This document shows, one piece after another, positions 25,468-35,257 of a stretch of 64,000 nt of DNA. The stretch comes from JAVBLK01 sp031553565 (GTDB taxonomy: Bacteria > Bacillota > Clostridia > Christensenellales > DUVY01). The notes under the pieces are model-generated. The model searched no databases and was not told where the DNA came from. It worked only from the letters and a program-made list of their open reading frames with translations. Positions within the stretch are counted from its first letter, which is position 1. Each line of letters starts with the position of its first letter. The translations under genes were made by a program, and so were the position numbers. Location: assembly GCA_031553565.1 (NCBI GenBank), contig JAVBLK010000014.1, positions 39,985-103,984 of the forward strand, given 5' to 3'.

Positions 25468-28317
25468 ATGAGCGTTTTTAAAACTATTTTCTCTAAGGTC
25501 GGCCCGCGGATATGGCTGATAGTGACCGCAGTCACCTTAGTACTCGTTATCACGGTCACCGTACTTGCGTCCACGTTTTTTTTCGAGCTGATCTGCATCC
25601 CGCTGGGCGACGTAAGGACGGTGGGCAGGGGAGACGGCAGATATTTCAATGTTACTGCCTCCGGCAAGAAAGACGCATATGACCGCGGGAACAGGCTGAA
25701 CGAAACGATTTGCGAAGAAGGGTTCGTCCTGTTAAAAAACAGAAAAACCGCCGGCAGGCCTGCATTGCCGCTCACCTCACAGGAAAACAGGATAAGCGTG
25801 TTCGGCAAAAATTCGGCGGGGATCGTTTACGGCGGCACGGGTTCGGGCGGAGGAAAATTCGACACTGCGCAGTCGCTTTATGACAGCTTGGAAGAAGCCG
25901 GTTTTACGCTTAACCCTAAGCTGACTGAGTTTTATACCGGCAGCGCGTCGGGTGAGGGCAGAACGCCCAATCCGAAAATCGAGAACGACGGCCGGATCGT
26001 CCTTGAGACCGGAGAGACGCCGCAAGCAAGCTATACGGGCGAAATAGTGGGCAGCTACGCGGATTATAACGACGCCGCCGTCATAGTGATCTCGCGCATC
26101 GGCGGTGAAGGTTTCGATCTTCCCCGCATGATGACGGGCGAGAACGGCGCGCGGCATTATCTGGAGCTTGATAAGAACGAGAGCGATCTGCTTGAAGCGG
26201 TAACCGGCGCCGCTTTTAAAAAAATTATCGTTGTGCTCAATTGCAGCACCTCGTTCGAGGCGGCGGGGATCCAGGGGAACGACAGGATCGACGCCTGCAT
26301 CTCGGCGGGCGGCCCGGGCTATGCCGGCATAAGCGCGCTGGGCGGGATACTTAACGGCAGCGTAACTCCGTCGGGCAAAACGGTCGACACCTGGGCGGCG
26401 GATTTCACCGATGACCCGACATGGCAGAATTTTGCCGACAACAATAAAACCGACGGCGCGTCATATATGAACGGCGGCAAAAAATCTGGCTACTACTTTG
26501 TTGATTACGAGGAGAGCATTTATGTCGGCTACCGCTATTACGAGACGCGCGGAGAGGACGAGGGGGCCGCATGGTATCAAGAAAACGTAGTATACCCGTT
26601 CGGCTTCGGCTTATCATACACAGACTTTGAATGGGAAATCGATAACGCTGAAGAGCTGCAAAACCTGGTCATTGACGACAGCAATAAAAACGAAACTTTC
26701 GAGATCCGGGTAAAAGTTACTAATACCGGCGACAGGCCGGGCAAGGACGTGGTACAGCTTTACTGCTCCGCGCCGAGAGGCGATGTCGAGAAACCGTCGG
26801 CGGTACTCTGCGGCTTTGAAAAGACCCCTGTACTTTATCCTTCGGGCGAGGCAAACGGGACTGATAAGCCCGATTCCTGCGTCCTGAAGATAGAATTTGA
26901 TCCGTATTATGCCGCCTCTTACGACAGCCGGGGAAGCGGCGGGTACATACTTGAGGCCGGACAGTACGCGCTGACCATAAGGGCAGACGCGCACAGCGTC
27001 AAAGAAGACACAGCCCCCGTTACATATACTGTCGGCGGACAGGGCGTAAGTTTCGATGCGGGAAAGGCCGTCAACCGGTTTACGGACGCGGCGGACGGCC
27101 TCGATACGGTGCTGAGCCGCAATGCCTGGAACGGCAGCTTCCCCTCGTCACCGGATACCCGTGAAATGACAGCCGTGCTGAAGGAAAAGCTGGCCTCCAT
27201 GCAGCATAACAATCCGGAAAAGGATTGGCAGATGCCGGTGACTAAAAAAAGAACTGCAAAAAAGGTTGTCGAAATGAGGGGGCTGCCGCTGGACGACCCC
27301 GGCTGGAATGAGCTTTTGGACAGCCTGTCCTTCGAGGAAATGAAGGGGCTGTTCAATAAGGGCGCCTTTAAAACGGAGAATATAAACCGCATCGGCTTGC
27401 CGGCGACTGTGGCGTCCGACGGGCCGGTGGGTTTCGTGAACTTCATGAGCGGCTCGAATATTTACGACACCGTTTATTACGCAAGCCAGTATGTGATGGG
27501 CTGTACGTGGAACAAGGACTTGATCGGGCGGATGGGAGAGGCCGTGGGCGACGAGGCGGCATACGGGAACGAAAGGGCCAAGCCTTATGTGCCATACAGC
27601 GGCTGGTACGCGCCCGGTATTAACCTTCACCGCAGCCCGTTCGGAGGCAGGAACTTCGAGTATTTTTCAGAGGATCCGTTTCTTTCAGGGATGCTTGCGG
27701 CAGCCGAGATCAAAGGGGCGAAAAGCAGGGGGCTGGTAACCTATATGAAGCATTTCGCCCTCAACGATCAGGAATCCTTCCGTGATAAAAACGGGCTGTG
27801 TACGTGGGCGACAGAACAAGCCATCCGGGAACTATATTTAAGGCCGTTTGAGATAGCGGTCAAAGACGGCGGCGCAAACGGTATAATGACGTCCTTCAAC
27901 CGTATCGGCACAAAGTGGACCGGCGGCGATTACCGGCTGCTTACAGAAGTGCTAAGAGGCGAATGGGGATTCAAAGGAACGGTGATATGCGACTTTAACG
28001 TCTCAAACTATATGAATCCGAAGCAGATGATATACGCGGGCGGGGATCTTAACCTGACCACAACAAAGCCTTGGACAAATCCCAGTCCCGAAAGCGCCGG
28101 GGATCTCTCGATGCTTAGGCGCGCCGCCCGCAACATTATGTTTACGGTCGCAAATTCTAACGCAATGAACGGGATAAACAAAGAGACCGTGTTGGCTACC
28201 AGAATGCCGGTTTGGCAGAGCGTGCTAATAATTATCGATTGCGTGATTGTCGCCGCATTAGGGTTCTGGGGATTCTATATTTTGCGCAAAACTATTCGGG
28301 AAATAAGTAAACGCTGA
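25468..28317 (+). CDS. Membrane-anchored GH3 enzyme with permuted domains
   Basis: 949 aa, with GAGGAAAG before the ATG. An N-terminal membrane anchor (~13-40), the GH3 C-terminal domain (~60-310), YPFGFGLSYTDFEW, an FnIII-like domain (~410-510) and the catalytic barrel (~600-880) follow in permuted order. HRSPFGGRNFEYFSEDP, KHFALNDQ and the nucleophile segment VICDF (D842) are intact. A second hydrophobic helix (~915-938) ends the protein. It has the same order as the enzyme two genes upstream but lacks InlB repeats. The last codons and the TGA stop lie inside an inverted-repeat element. Confidence 0.9.
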   Translation: MSVFKTIFSKVGPRIWLIVTAVTLVLVITVTVLASTFFFELICIPLGDVRTVGRGDGRYFNVTASGKKDAYDRGNRLNETICEEGFVLLKNRKTAGRPALPLTSQENRISVFGKNSAGIVYGGTGSGGGKFDTAQSLYDSLEEAGFTLNPKLTEFYTGSASGEGRTPNPKIENDGRIVLETGETPQASYTGEIVGSYADYNDAAVIVISRIGGEGFDLPRMMTGENGARHYLELDKNESDLLEAVTGAAFKKIIVVLNCSTSFEAAGIQGNDRIDACISAGGPGYAGISALGGILNGSVTPSGKTVDTWAADFTDDPTWQNFADNNKTDGASYMNGGKKSGYYFVDYEESIYVGYRYYETRGEDEGAAWYQENVVYPFGFGLSYTDFEWEIDNAEELQNLVIDDSNKNETFEIRVKVTNTGDRPGKDVVQLYCSAPRGDVEKPSAVLCGFEKTPVLYPSGEANGTDKPDSCVLKIEFDPYYAASYDSRGSGGYILEAGQYALTIRADAHSVKEDTAPVTYTVGGQGVSFDAGKAVNRFTDAADGLDTVLSRNAWNGSFPSSPDTREMTAVLKEKLASMQHNNPEKDWQMPVTKKRTAKKVVEMRGLPLDDPGWNELLDSLSFEEMKGLFNKGAFKTENINRIGLPATVASDGPVGFVNFMSGSNIYDTVYYASQYVMGCTWNKDLIGRMGEAVGDEAAYGNERAKPYVPYSGWYAPGINLHRSPFGGRNFEYFSEDPFLSGMLAAAEIKGAKSRGLVTYMKHFALNDQESFRDKNGLCTWATEQAIRELYLRPFEIAVKDGGANGIMTSFNRIGTKWTGGDYRLLTEVLRGEWGFKGTVICDFNVSNYMNPKQMIYAGGDLNLTTTKPWTNPSPESAGDLSMLRRAARNIMFTVANSNAMNGINKETVLATRMPVWQSVLIIIDCVIVAALGFWGFYILRKTIREISKR

Positions 28318-28469
28318 GTTAATGAGCGAGATTTTAAAGGAGCGGATTTTCGAGCGAGAAATGGCTTGTTTTTGGCGGGCGTAGCAGAGCTACGTACGCC
28401 AAAAAGAAGATTTTTCGCAGCCGATAAAGCCGCACTGTAAATCGAAGTGAATTAATCAGTGTTTACATA
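28304..28469. repeat. MITE-like inverted-repeat element, copy A (divergent)
   Basis: The ends TAAGTAAACGCTGA and, inverted, TATGTAAACACTGA pair. The middle keeps GGCTTGTTTTTG and a central hairpin (GGCG...CGCC) like the other copies, but much of the sequence has drifted. It contains the stop codon of the preceding GH3 gene. Confidence 0.7.
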
Positions 28470-28499
28470 AGTCAAATCCAATAAAAAGGGGTAATCAAT

Positions 28500-31082
28500 A
28501 TGAAAAAAAGACTATTGGCAATATTGACGGCAGTCTTATTATGCGCAGTAACAATGCTGGCTGGATGCGGGCCGGAAAGCGCAGATATCGGCTTTACCGC
28601 CGCCGTCGATAAGATATCGACGCCATTAAGCATAAACAGCGCAGTGGAAATAAACGCTGCCTACGATGCGTATTATGCGTTAAACGAGGAAGACCAACGC
28701 AATACCGCGCAGCATAAAGAAAAGTTGGACGGCTATGCCGAAATTTGCAATGCTATAACCGTGTTTGTCGGCAGGGCGGACAGGATAGGCGGCTACACGC
28801 TGTACAGCAAATATAATTCTGAAGTCGGCTCGGCGCTGGCGGCGTACAATGCTTTGATCGCGCTTGACGCCGGCTATGCCGCCGACAGCGATGTGACAGC
28901 GGCGAAACAGAGCCTCGACGCGGCGAAAGCGACGCTCGACATAAAAACCGCGCTGATAAACGCTTATGTGAATTCGGTCAACGCCATCACGCCTTACGAT
29001 AACAACAGTACGCTTTTCAGCGAATGGTCGGCGCTGATTGCCGCCGCGGGGACCGCGTACAACGCAGTGTCTTCAAAGGCCGACGATATGCGGTCGTTGG
29101 AAAATGTTGTGACTGCGCGCCAAAAGCTGAATTCCTTCTTAACGGCAAAAAGTGTCCTCAGCCTGCTGGTCAGCGATTTCATTGATAAAGTCGGCGCTGC
29201 GAAGGAGGCGTATGACAGCGCGTTCCCCACAGCCGAACCTGTATATAACGCGGCTGTAAATACTTTGATCGACGCCGCCGACACCGCCGGCGCCGCGGCA
29301 GGCGCGGCAAACCTTCTGTCGGACGCGATCACAGAAGCGGCAAGGACTGTGCTGAGCGGGCTCCATTCGAATTACGACGGCATAAGATATACATATCTGA
29401 TGACCAACGCCATGGATAAGATCCGCCTTCTTATTGAAACGCCGAAGCAATATGATGAATTGTCCGCCGAGGTTGCCGCTGCGGAGACGGCTTACGATAA
29501 GCTGCCTGCAGAGGACAAAACAGCCTTGGCAGATCTCAAGGACGAGCTTGACGGGGCAAAAGCAAAGCTTCCTATGATCAGGGCAATGAAAGAATTCATC
29601 GATCTTGCGGGTGCGGTAAACGTCGGCAACGCGATCAGGCTTTCGGATTTGAACGCCGCCGTCGAAGCGGCGGAAGCAAAATACGCGGTATTGACCGGAC
29701 AATTCGGCTATACGTCCGGGAACACGCAGGTCGATGACGCCAAAGCCGGATTCGACGCCAAAAAAGCCGATTACCTGTTGCTGAAAGCTTTTGTCGACGC
29801 GGTAGCGGCGCTTCCGGCTGCAATGACGAATACCGCGGATAATTTCGCAAAGCTCACAGCGGCGGGGGCGGCTTACAACCAATTGACCGTGCTGCTGAAA
29901 ACTGCGGTGCTTGCCGTCAGCTCGTATACAACATATGTGCTTGCGGATAACGTGTTCCAGTCAAATTTGACCGGGATGTTCTCGGCGCCGGCGAAATTTA
30001 AGGACGGAGCCGCGGTGCCCGCAGGGATGCAATTGCCGGATATTGACGATGAAAGCGGAGCTTTCCTTCCCGGCGGCGCGCTGAATAATTATTTGCAGGT
30101 GCTATATACGGTTGCGGGGATCAAGGGAGGTACTTTAAACGGAGTCGGGCTTGACGCTGGCGGGACAAACGTCGATAACGCAGCCTTCGACGAATATATG
30201 GCCGCAAACTTTGAATACGTTTACACGATATACGATACGCTGACGCAAAAGAGTGTCGGAAAAATAACGAAAGCTCTCCGTTATGACGAAGCCGCTCAAA
30301 TCCCGGCCGCGGCGGAGCTGAAAACGCTTTTCCCCGTTTATTATAACGAGGCAGCCGAGCGCGGATATACGTATGACATGAGTATTAAGGTTAAAACGGA
30401 GGCCGTAGACACGGATCTTAGATTCCAGATCAGGGATTCGGATACAGTGCGGTATGACGGAAGCGGAACGATCACCGGAGATACTGCTCATACTGATAAA
30501 TTATCGCCGGCAAATCTTATGTCGCTTGAGAGCAACAAGGACAACATAAATCTGATGCGCAGCGGAAGCGTCGCGTGCGCATACACCAGGTCGTTGAGAC
30601 ACGAATATGTCGGCGCATTCGATATGTATTTCTATATCGGTACCGGGATAAACGACGATAATCTGATCGACTGGATCCGCACTGTCCCCGAAACGCAGAA
30701 AGTCGGGGATTACAATCACGTCGCTAACGCGTACGTGCGCAATTTCCTGGGCAGTTCCCTCATGGAAAACAGCCTGGAAAATACGATCCTGACAGACCGC
30801 GGATACATGGACGCAGGAGTACAGGACATTACGGTCACTATGACCGGCCCGACATCGGCGAACGTTTTACACCGGAGCCACGGATGGGTGATCAGCGCCT
30901 CCGCCGGATATGTCAACGCGTGGACGCAGGTTTCGATCATAGCCAACGTTTTCCGCGCCCTGGGCCATGATATCCCGGTCGGCACTACGGTTACGATTGC
31001 GGCGCGGCTGAAGGCAAACGCCGCCGGCATTGCCGCAGGGATAACGGACAGTCCATTCGCGACGTTGACTGTAATTTTTTAG
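28500..31082 (+). CDS. Large lipoprotein with alpha-helical repeats
   Basis: 860 aa, with AGGGG before the ATG. The signal ends in the lipobox LAGC (Cys ~23). Residues ~30-490 are Ala-rich helical repeats of about 80 residues, each with a conserved Y/W-x-x-L...A pattern resembling FIVAR/GA-type wall-protein modules. Residues ~500-860 are predicted mostly beta, without a motif I can name. Being downstream of the GH3 operon, it may bind polysaccharide or act as a stalk at the cell surface. Its function is unknown. Confidence 0.7.
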   Translation: MKKRLLAILTAVLLCAVTMLAGCGPESADIGFTAAVDKISTPLSINSAVEINAAYDAYYALNEEDQRNTAQHKEKLDGYAEICNAITVFVGRADRIGGYTLYSKYNSEVGSALAAYNALIALDAGYAADSDVTAAKQSLDAAKATLDIKTALINAYVNSVNAITPYDNNSTLFSEWSALIAAAGTAYNAVSSKADDMRSLENVVTARQKLNSFLTAKSVLSLLVSDFIDKVGAAKEAYDSAFPTAEPVYNAAVNTLIDAADTAGAAAGAANLLSDAITEAARTVLSGLHSNYDGIRYTYLMTNAMDKIRLLIETPKQYDELSAEVAAAETAYDKLPAEDKTALADLKDELDGAKAKLPMIRAMKEFIDLAGAVNVGNAIRLSDLNAAVEAAEAKYAVLTGQFGYTSGNTQVDDAKAGFDAKKADYLLLKAFVDAVAALPAAMTNTADNFAKLTAAGAAYNQLTVLLKTAVLAVSSYTTYVLADNVFQSNLTGMFSAPAKFKDGAAVPAGMQLPDIDDESGAFLPGGALNNYLQVLYTVAGIKGGTLNGVGLDAGGTNVDNAAFDEYMAANFEYVYTIYDTLTQKSVGKITKALRYDEAAQIPAAAELKTLFPVYYNEAAERGYTYDMSIKVKTEAVDTDLRFQIRDSDTVRYDGSGTITGDTAHTDKLSPANLMSLESNKDNINLMRSGSVACAYTRSLRHEYVGAFDMYFYIGTGINDDNLIDWIRTVPETQKVGDYNHVANAYVRNFLGSSLMENSLENTILTDRGYMDAGVQDITVTMTGPTSANVLHRSHGWVISASAGYVNAWTQVSIIANVFRALGHDIPVGTTVTIAARLKANAAGIAAGITDSPFATLTVIF

Positions 31083-31111
31083 TTCAGGCCGCAGAACTTA
31101 AGTAAGTGAAC

Positions 31112-31147
31112 AAAAAAAGGATGGGCCGCAAGGGCCTGTCCTTTTTT
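31112..31147 (+). terminator. Terminator after the large lipoprotein gene
   Basis: AAAAAAGGA...GGCC pairs with GGCC...TCCTTTTTT around a short loop. It can act in both directions. Confidence 0.75.
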
Positions 31148-31226
31148 GTTTCGAACGCTCTCGCCGGCATTTATTGTTTGTTTACTGCTGTTTTTGCGTT
31201 TTGGGAAATTAGAAACGCAATGTATC

Positions 31227-31255
31227 TTGACAAAGCGGCGCAAAAAATGTAGAAT
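31227..31255 (+). promoter_or_regulatory. Promoter of the LTA-synthase-like gene
   Basis: Perfect TTGACA, 17 bases, TAGAAT, about 117 bp before the start codon at 31373. Confidence 0.75.
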
Positions 31256-31372
31256 ATTGTCAAAGAAAAGGTTTTTTAAGAAAAAACGGATCAAAAAAGA
31301 AGCACGCGCCGCGGAAAAAAACGCGGCGCTTAGAATATACGGCTGCAGTTATGCCGGCTTTGTAAAAAGAAA

Positions 31373-33334
31373 ATGAAGAACTTATTTTGGAAAGAGACAA
31401 AATTCAACGGATATATCCTGGCGGCGGTTTTTGCGTTTGCGGTTCTATTGTGCGAGATAATGACGGTGATCGCGTTTTCGGTGCCGATACGTTTTATCGC
31501 GATAATCTGCGACATTTTTATCGTTTGCGGCATATTCGCCATGCTGTGCCTTATCCCGGACGGCATACCGAAAAAAATAGTCATGACGGCTGTATTCGCG
31601 CTTCTGTTTGCGTGCGCGCTGGTCGATACCGTCTATGTGCAGTTTTACGGCAACTACGCGCCTGTGCGCAGCCTGCTGGTCGCGGGTAAATATGTAAAGG
31701 GCGAGCTGGGCGTAAGGCTGAACGCGGTCTCCATTATCGCAATTGTCCTGGCAGGGCTTGTCCTCATCTTCGCGGTGCTGCTGCCGCTGAGAAAAAAGAA
31801 GGCGGCGCCGGCCGGGCCGGAGCGGCGGAAGGACGGGATCAGAAAGATAGCGGCAGTCCTGACATTCGTTTTTGCATGCTCGCTGTACGGCGGCCTTTCG
31901 GTGGGGCTCAACAACAAGGCCTACGCCTCCGATGCCGAATATATCGCCGGGGACAGCTTTACCTATCAGACGATATACAATTCTGCCGATTACGTGGCGC
32001 AGTTCGGGTATTGGAGCTACCGCGCGCGCGAGCTGCTGAATCCGACCAAAGTGATCGATCGCGCCGGGGCGGACGAATACTTTGGCGAAGCGGAAAAGCA
32101 GGTCAAACGGATAAACCCTATGACCAGGAAATACGAGGGCTATAATATAATCAATATTTTATCCGAAACGCTGGATACAAGGATAATCGACCCGTTTATC
32201 ACGCCGAAGCTGTATGAATTAGTTTACGGCGCGGGCGGCAGCGGCGGGCAAGCCGATGTCTTCGAGGACTATTATGTCCCGACGTTCTTTGACGGCAGCA
32301 CGGTAAACTCCGAATTCATGTCGATAAACGGCATCTATCCCGTGTCGCGCACCATGTGGTCTAACAACCTGGGGGATATGTACGGCGGCAACAGCTTCGA
32401 TACGTATTCACTGGCGGCGCAGCTTAAAAAAGCGGGCTATGATACGTATTACTTCCACGACAACGAGGGCGAATTCTATTTAAGGGACAAGCTTATCCCG
32501 AACTACGGTTTCGAGCACTGCTATTTTTACGAGGAAATGTCGGGATTACCGCAGTACGCGGACGATCCCGCTTACAAATGGCCGTTCGACAGTAACCTTG
32601 CGCAGTTTGTAGATAAATATGTGTTTTCGGAAGCAAATGCCGCGGCCTATTCCGCGGATAAAAACTTCTATATCGATATCATGACATTCTCGATGCATAC
32701 GGGCAGGAACGAGCTGTACAAGGACAGGATGGACTTGGTAAGGGATTATGTCGGCAAAAAGATTCCCGAGGTCGTGATCTCTTACCTTGCCAAATGCATG
32801 GAGTATGACGAGCTGATCGGCAAACTTATAAAGCTGCTTGAAACTAAAGGCGTCCTGGGCAAAACGCTTATAAATATCTATCCCGACCACTACGCGTACG
32901 GGATGAAGGAGCTTTATACAGATTACCTAAAAATCCCGTACAATGATTACACTGTCAAATGCCAGCAGCTGATTAGCCTTGACGGCGCGCGGTACGGCAG
33001 GGCGGAGGGCGTTACGTATTCAAAAGCTCAGTCAAACGGCACAGATTATGTTACAGGCTGTACGGTCGATCTTGCCCCGACGTTTTTAAATATGCTGATA
33101 GGGGATGCCGCAGATTACACCCGCTTTTTCGGGAATGACATATTCGACGGCAGCTATGTAGTATTTTCCGACCTGTCGGTCTATGACGGTAAAGGATATA
33201 TGCGTGTCAACGGAAAAACATCGGGGCACGCAGACGCGGATAAGCTGCGTGGCCTGCAGTCAAAAGCGTATAAACAATTTACCGTTTCGCAGGCGATATT
33301 GACATATGATTATTTTAAGGAACCGCTGAACTAA
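31373..33334 (+). CDS. LTA synthase family protein (membrane phosphoglycerol/sulfatase-fold transferase)
   Basis: 653 aa. Five hydrophobic helices occupy ~10-185, then an extracellular sulfatase-fold domain (~250-600). Metal-site segments are NILSETLD near residue 262, GSTVNSEFMS, whose Thr matches the LtaS nucleophile, and IYPDHYAYG near residue 505. LtaS-type enzymes polymerise glycerol phosphate from phosphatidylglycerol onto glycolipid. Related proteins modify other surface glycans, so the product is uncertain. The ribosome-binding site is weak. Promoter upstream and an inverted-repeat element downstream leave it as a single gene. Confidence 0.85.
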   Translation: MKNLFWKETKFNGYILAAVFAFAVLLCEIMTVIAFSVPIRFIAIICDIFIVCGIFAMLCLIPDGIPKKIVMTAVFALLFACALVDTVYVQFYGNYAPVRSLLVAGKYVKGELGVRLNAVSIIAIVLAGLVLIFAVLLPLRKKKAAPAGPERRKDGIRKIAAVLTFVFACSLYGGLSVGLNNKAYASDAEYIAGDSFTYQTIYNSADYVAQFGYWSYRARELLNPTKVIDRAGADEYFGEAEKQVKRINPMTRKYEGYNIINILSETLDTRIIDPFITPKLYELVYGAGGSGGQADVFEDYYVPTFFDGSTVNSEFMSINGIYPVSRTMWSNNLGDMYGGNSFDTYSLAAQLKKAGYDTYYFHDNEGEFYLRDKLIPNYGFEHCYFYEEMSGLPQYADDPAYKWPFDSNLAQFVDKYVFSEANAAAYSADKNFYIDIMTFSMHTGRNELYKDRMDLVRDYVGKKIPEVVISYLAKCMEYDELIGKLIKLLETKGVLGKTLINIYPDHYAYGMKELYTDYLKIPYNDYTVKCQQLISLDGARYGRAEGVTYSKAQSNGTDYVTGCTVDLAPTFLNMLIGDAADYTRFFGNDIFDGSYVVFSDLSVYDGKGYMRVNGKTSGHADADKLRGLQSKAYKQFTVSQAILTYDYFKEPLN

Positions 33335-33415
33335 TACCTTTGAATACAGCTGCAGATTTTCGAGATAAAAAGTGACAAACGGTAAAAAGCGTTATTGCCG
33401 GCTTGTCGGGCATCT

Positions 33416-33582
33416 TTAAGTAAACGATGAGTAAATGAGGTTAATTTAGAGCAAGTATTTTTCAGCATGAAAACGGCTTGTTTTTGCAGCAAATAGTAGA
33501 ACTATTTGTGAAGGAAAGAAGATGTTTTCAAACGAAAAAGACGCCGCTGTAAATTATATCGAATTATTCAGCGTTTACCTAA
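33416..33582. repeat. MITE-like inverted-repeat element, copy B
   Basis: Ends TTAAGTAAACG and GTTTACCTAA; terminal inverted repeats of ~35 bp with mismatches; central stem AAATAG/CTATTT. Its interior is close to copies C and D, while flanking DNA is unrelated. The rest of 33335-33677 shows only this element and the terminator that follows. Confidence 0.85.
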
Positions 33583-33622
33583 GAGAGCTGCGGTGTGTTT
33601 AACCGGTTTGCTTACAAAAATA

Positions 33623-33650
33623 TCCCCCGGCAAAAAAACTGCCGGGGGAT
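33623..33650 (-). terminator. Terminator of the small membrane protein gene
   Basis: A perfect stem, TCCCCCGGCA with TGCCGGGGGA around a short A-rich loop, is followed on the minus strand by a T-rich run. It lies 28 bp past the stop at 33678. Confidence 0.75.
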
Positions 33651-33677
33651 TGTGATATATAAAACGATTGAAAATGC

Positions 33678-34031
33678 TTACGCTGCAAGTGCTCCTATGG
33701 CTGCGCCGCCGGACATGCCGTTGATCCAGTTGTCCATCGTGCCGGGCAAGAGTGTGATGATTATCGCCGCGGCAACAAGCGCCGCGATGATGATGAACAG
33801 TATCCAGCCGCGCTTTGCCGCAAACTCAAGAGATACGACGCCGACTGTCGCGATTATCGCGTAAGTTTGTACAGTGATAAGTATCGTGGCGATGTTTTCA
33901 GGCAGAAAGCCCCATTTCGCGTTTGAGAATACCAGGATAATGAGCAGTATCGTCAGAAAGCCTATGATCTCGCCGATTATATCAAAGAATTTTTCCGCAG
34001 ATCCCCCCAGAATACCTTTGCGTTTTTCCAT
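33678..34031 (-). CDS. Small three-helix membrane protein, function unknown
   Basis: 117 aa from the ATG at 34031, which has AAAGGAGA eight bases upstream; a longer in-frame reading has no such site. Three hydrophobic helices span ~20-35, 45-65 and 73-95, with a Gly/Ala-rich end. It has its own promoter and terminator. I do not recognise a family. Confidence 0.75.
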   Translation of the reverse strand: MEKRKGILGGSAEKFFDIIGEIIGFLTILLIILVFSNAKWGFLPENIATILITVQTYAIIATVGVVSLEFAAKRGWILFIIIAALVAAAIIITLLPGTMDNWINGMSGGAAIGALAA

Positions 34032-34084
34032 ATCATTTTCTCCTTTTTTTGGCGGGCTCTTTTCAGCCGCCGTCATATGTATAT

Positions 34085-34113
34085 AGTGTATACTTATATT
34101 TAGCGGTTGTCAA
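34085..34113 (-). promoter_or_regulatory. Promoter of the small membrane protein gene
   Basis: On the minus strand: TTGACA, 17 bases, TACACT. It lies 54 bp upstream of the ATG at 34031. Confidence 0.65.
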
Positions 34114-34238
34114 TAGTGAAAATCGATTTAAGCGTTTTCTAAGGAAACGGCGTTGCAACGGGGAAGGGCCCGCAATGAACAAAAACCTTTCACATCCCGT
34201 CAGAGTCTATTCAGGTTTTTGATAATATCGGCCAATGT

Positions 34239-34709
34239 TTAAAACTCTGTGAAATCTGTTTCGGCAAAACTTCCGTCAATGGTCAGAGTACAATATGAAG
34301 GCCGCGATCCAAAACCACGCTCGAACGCGCCGGGGTTTATCAGCAGCATTTTCCCAGAGCGTTCCGCCGCCGCAATATGCGTATGCCCGTATACGACAAT
34401 ATCCGCGTCAAGCTGCCGCCCGCGCACAATCAGGCTGTCCATGCCGCTTTTGACAGAATATCGATGCCCGTGCGTGATAAAGAACTTTTTGCCCGCCAGG
34501 TCAACGACTATTTCATCCGGCAGCGTCGAAAAATCGCAATTACCGGGCACAAACAGCAGCTTGCCGCCCGCATATGCGCGCAACCGCTCTAAATCTGCCG
34601 CGCCGTCACCGGCGTGTATAATACAGTCGCAACCGCTTATAAGTTCGTTTATATCGCCAAGGAGAGACAGCTTTCCATGAGTGTCGCTGATTATCAAGAT
34701 CTTGAACAT
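34239..34709 (-). CDS. YfcE/MJ0936-type metallophosphoesterase
   Basis: 156 aa, typical length. The motifs run in order: ISDTHGK (D7, H9), HAGDGAAD, PGNCDFSTLPDE, THGHRY and YGHTHIA. These give all the ligands of the two-metal site. Family members hydrolyse phosphodiesters such as bis-pNPP in vitro; the cellular substrate is unknown. It is transcribed alone; a weak hairpin (AAAAACCT/AGGTTTTT, 34181-34220) lies past its stop. Confidence 0.92.
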   Translation of the reverse strand: MFKILIISDTHGKLSLLGDINELISGCDCIIHAGDGAADLERLRAYAGGKLLFVPGNCDFSTLPDEIVVDLAGKKFFITHGHRYSVKSGMDSLIVRGRQLDADIVVYGHTHIAAAERSGKMLLINPGAFERGFGSRPSYCTLTIDGSFAETDFTEF

Positions 34710-35257
34710 AGTTATATATACGCCCGCATATTAAATCACGTGCATGATTGTCTTGTGTAAGAAAACTTCGCTGCGCGCCGATGCTGATCCTTTTAAATTT
34801 TATATAGTATAGTCTACAAACCTGGAAAAAGCTATTTTCAAAAAGCTTGTATTGCTTCTTCGCGCCCTAAAGCGCAAACAACTGCAACGTTTCGCGTTGC
34901 CGCATAGTCGAGAGCCCGTTCCAAGCGGCTCAGCGCTATAAAGAGTATACTATATTTACTCTATTGTTGACAACAAAAACTTTGAATGATGGTAATAAAT
35001 GGATGCAAATTTTTACCCGAAAACTATGCGCCTCGGCGGGCATTATGCCTAACAGCGTTCCTCCGGCGCATAAAAACCGTTTACGACTTTGATAAGTCAA
35101 AAGATATCCCCGTAAGCAAAACAACGGGCGAATTAAAAAAGCCGCTAACACTTATTCCTATTGATGATGAGGATTTACTATTCTAATTTGATGTATATAC
35201 TTGCCCTTTATGCCCGAAATATGTTAAAATTTTTAGATTAAACTCAGGGAGAATGAT
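34710..35257. other. AT-rich 548-bp region with no convincing gene
   Basis: This is the left part of a low-GC patch. A 66-codon frame at 34986-35186 ends ...LTLIPIDDEDLLF, has no ribosome-binding site and may be the tail of a decayed gene. A TTGACA/TATACT-like cluster lies near 34945-34975. No tRNA, integrase or attachment-site pair was recognised. Confidence 0.4.
35201..35230 (+). promoter_or_regulatory. Promoter of the DUF4365-like operon
   Basis: TTGCCC, 18 bases, TAAAAT, 28 bp before the ATG at 35258, leaving room for the AGGGAGA ribosome-binding site. Confidence 0.5.
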
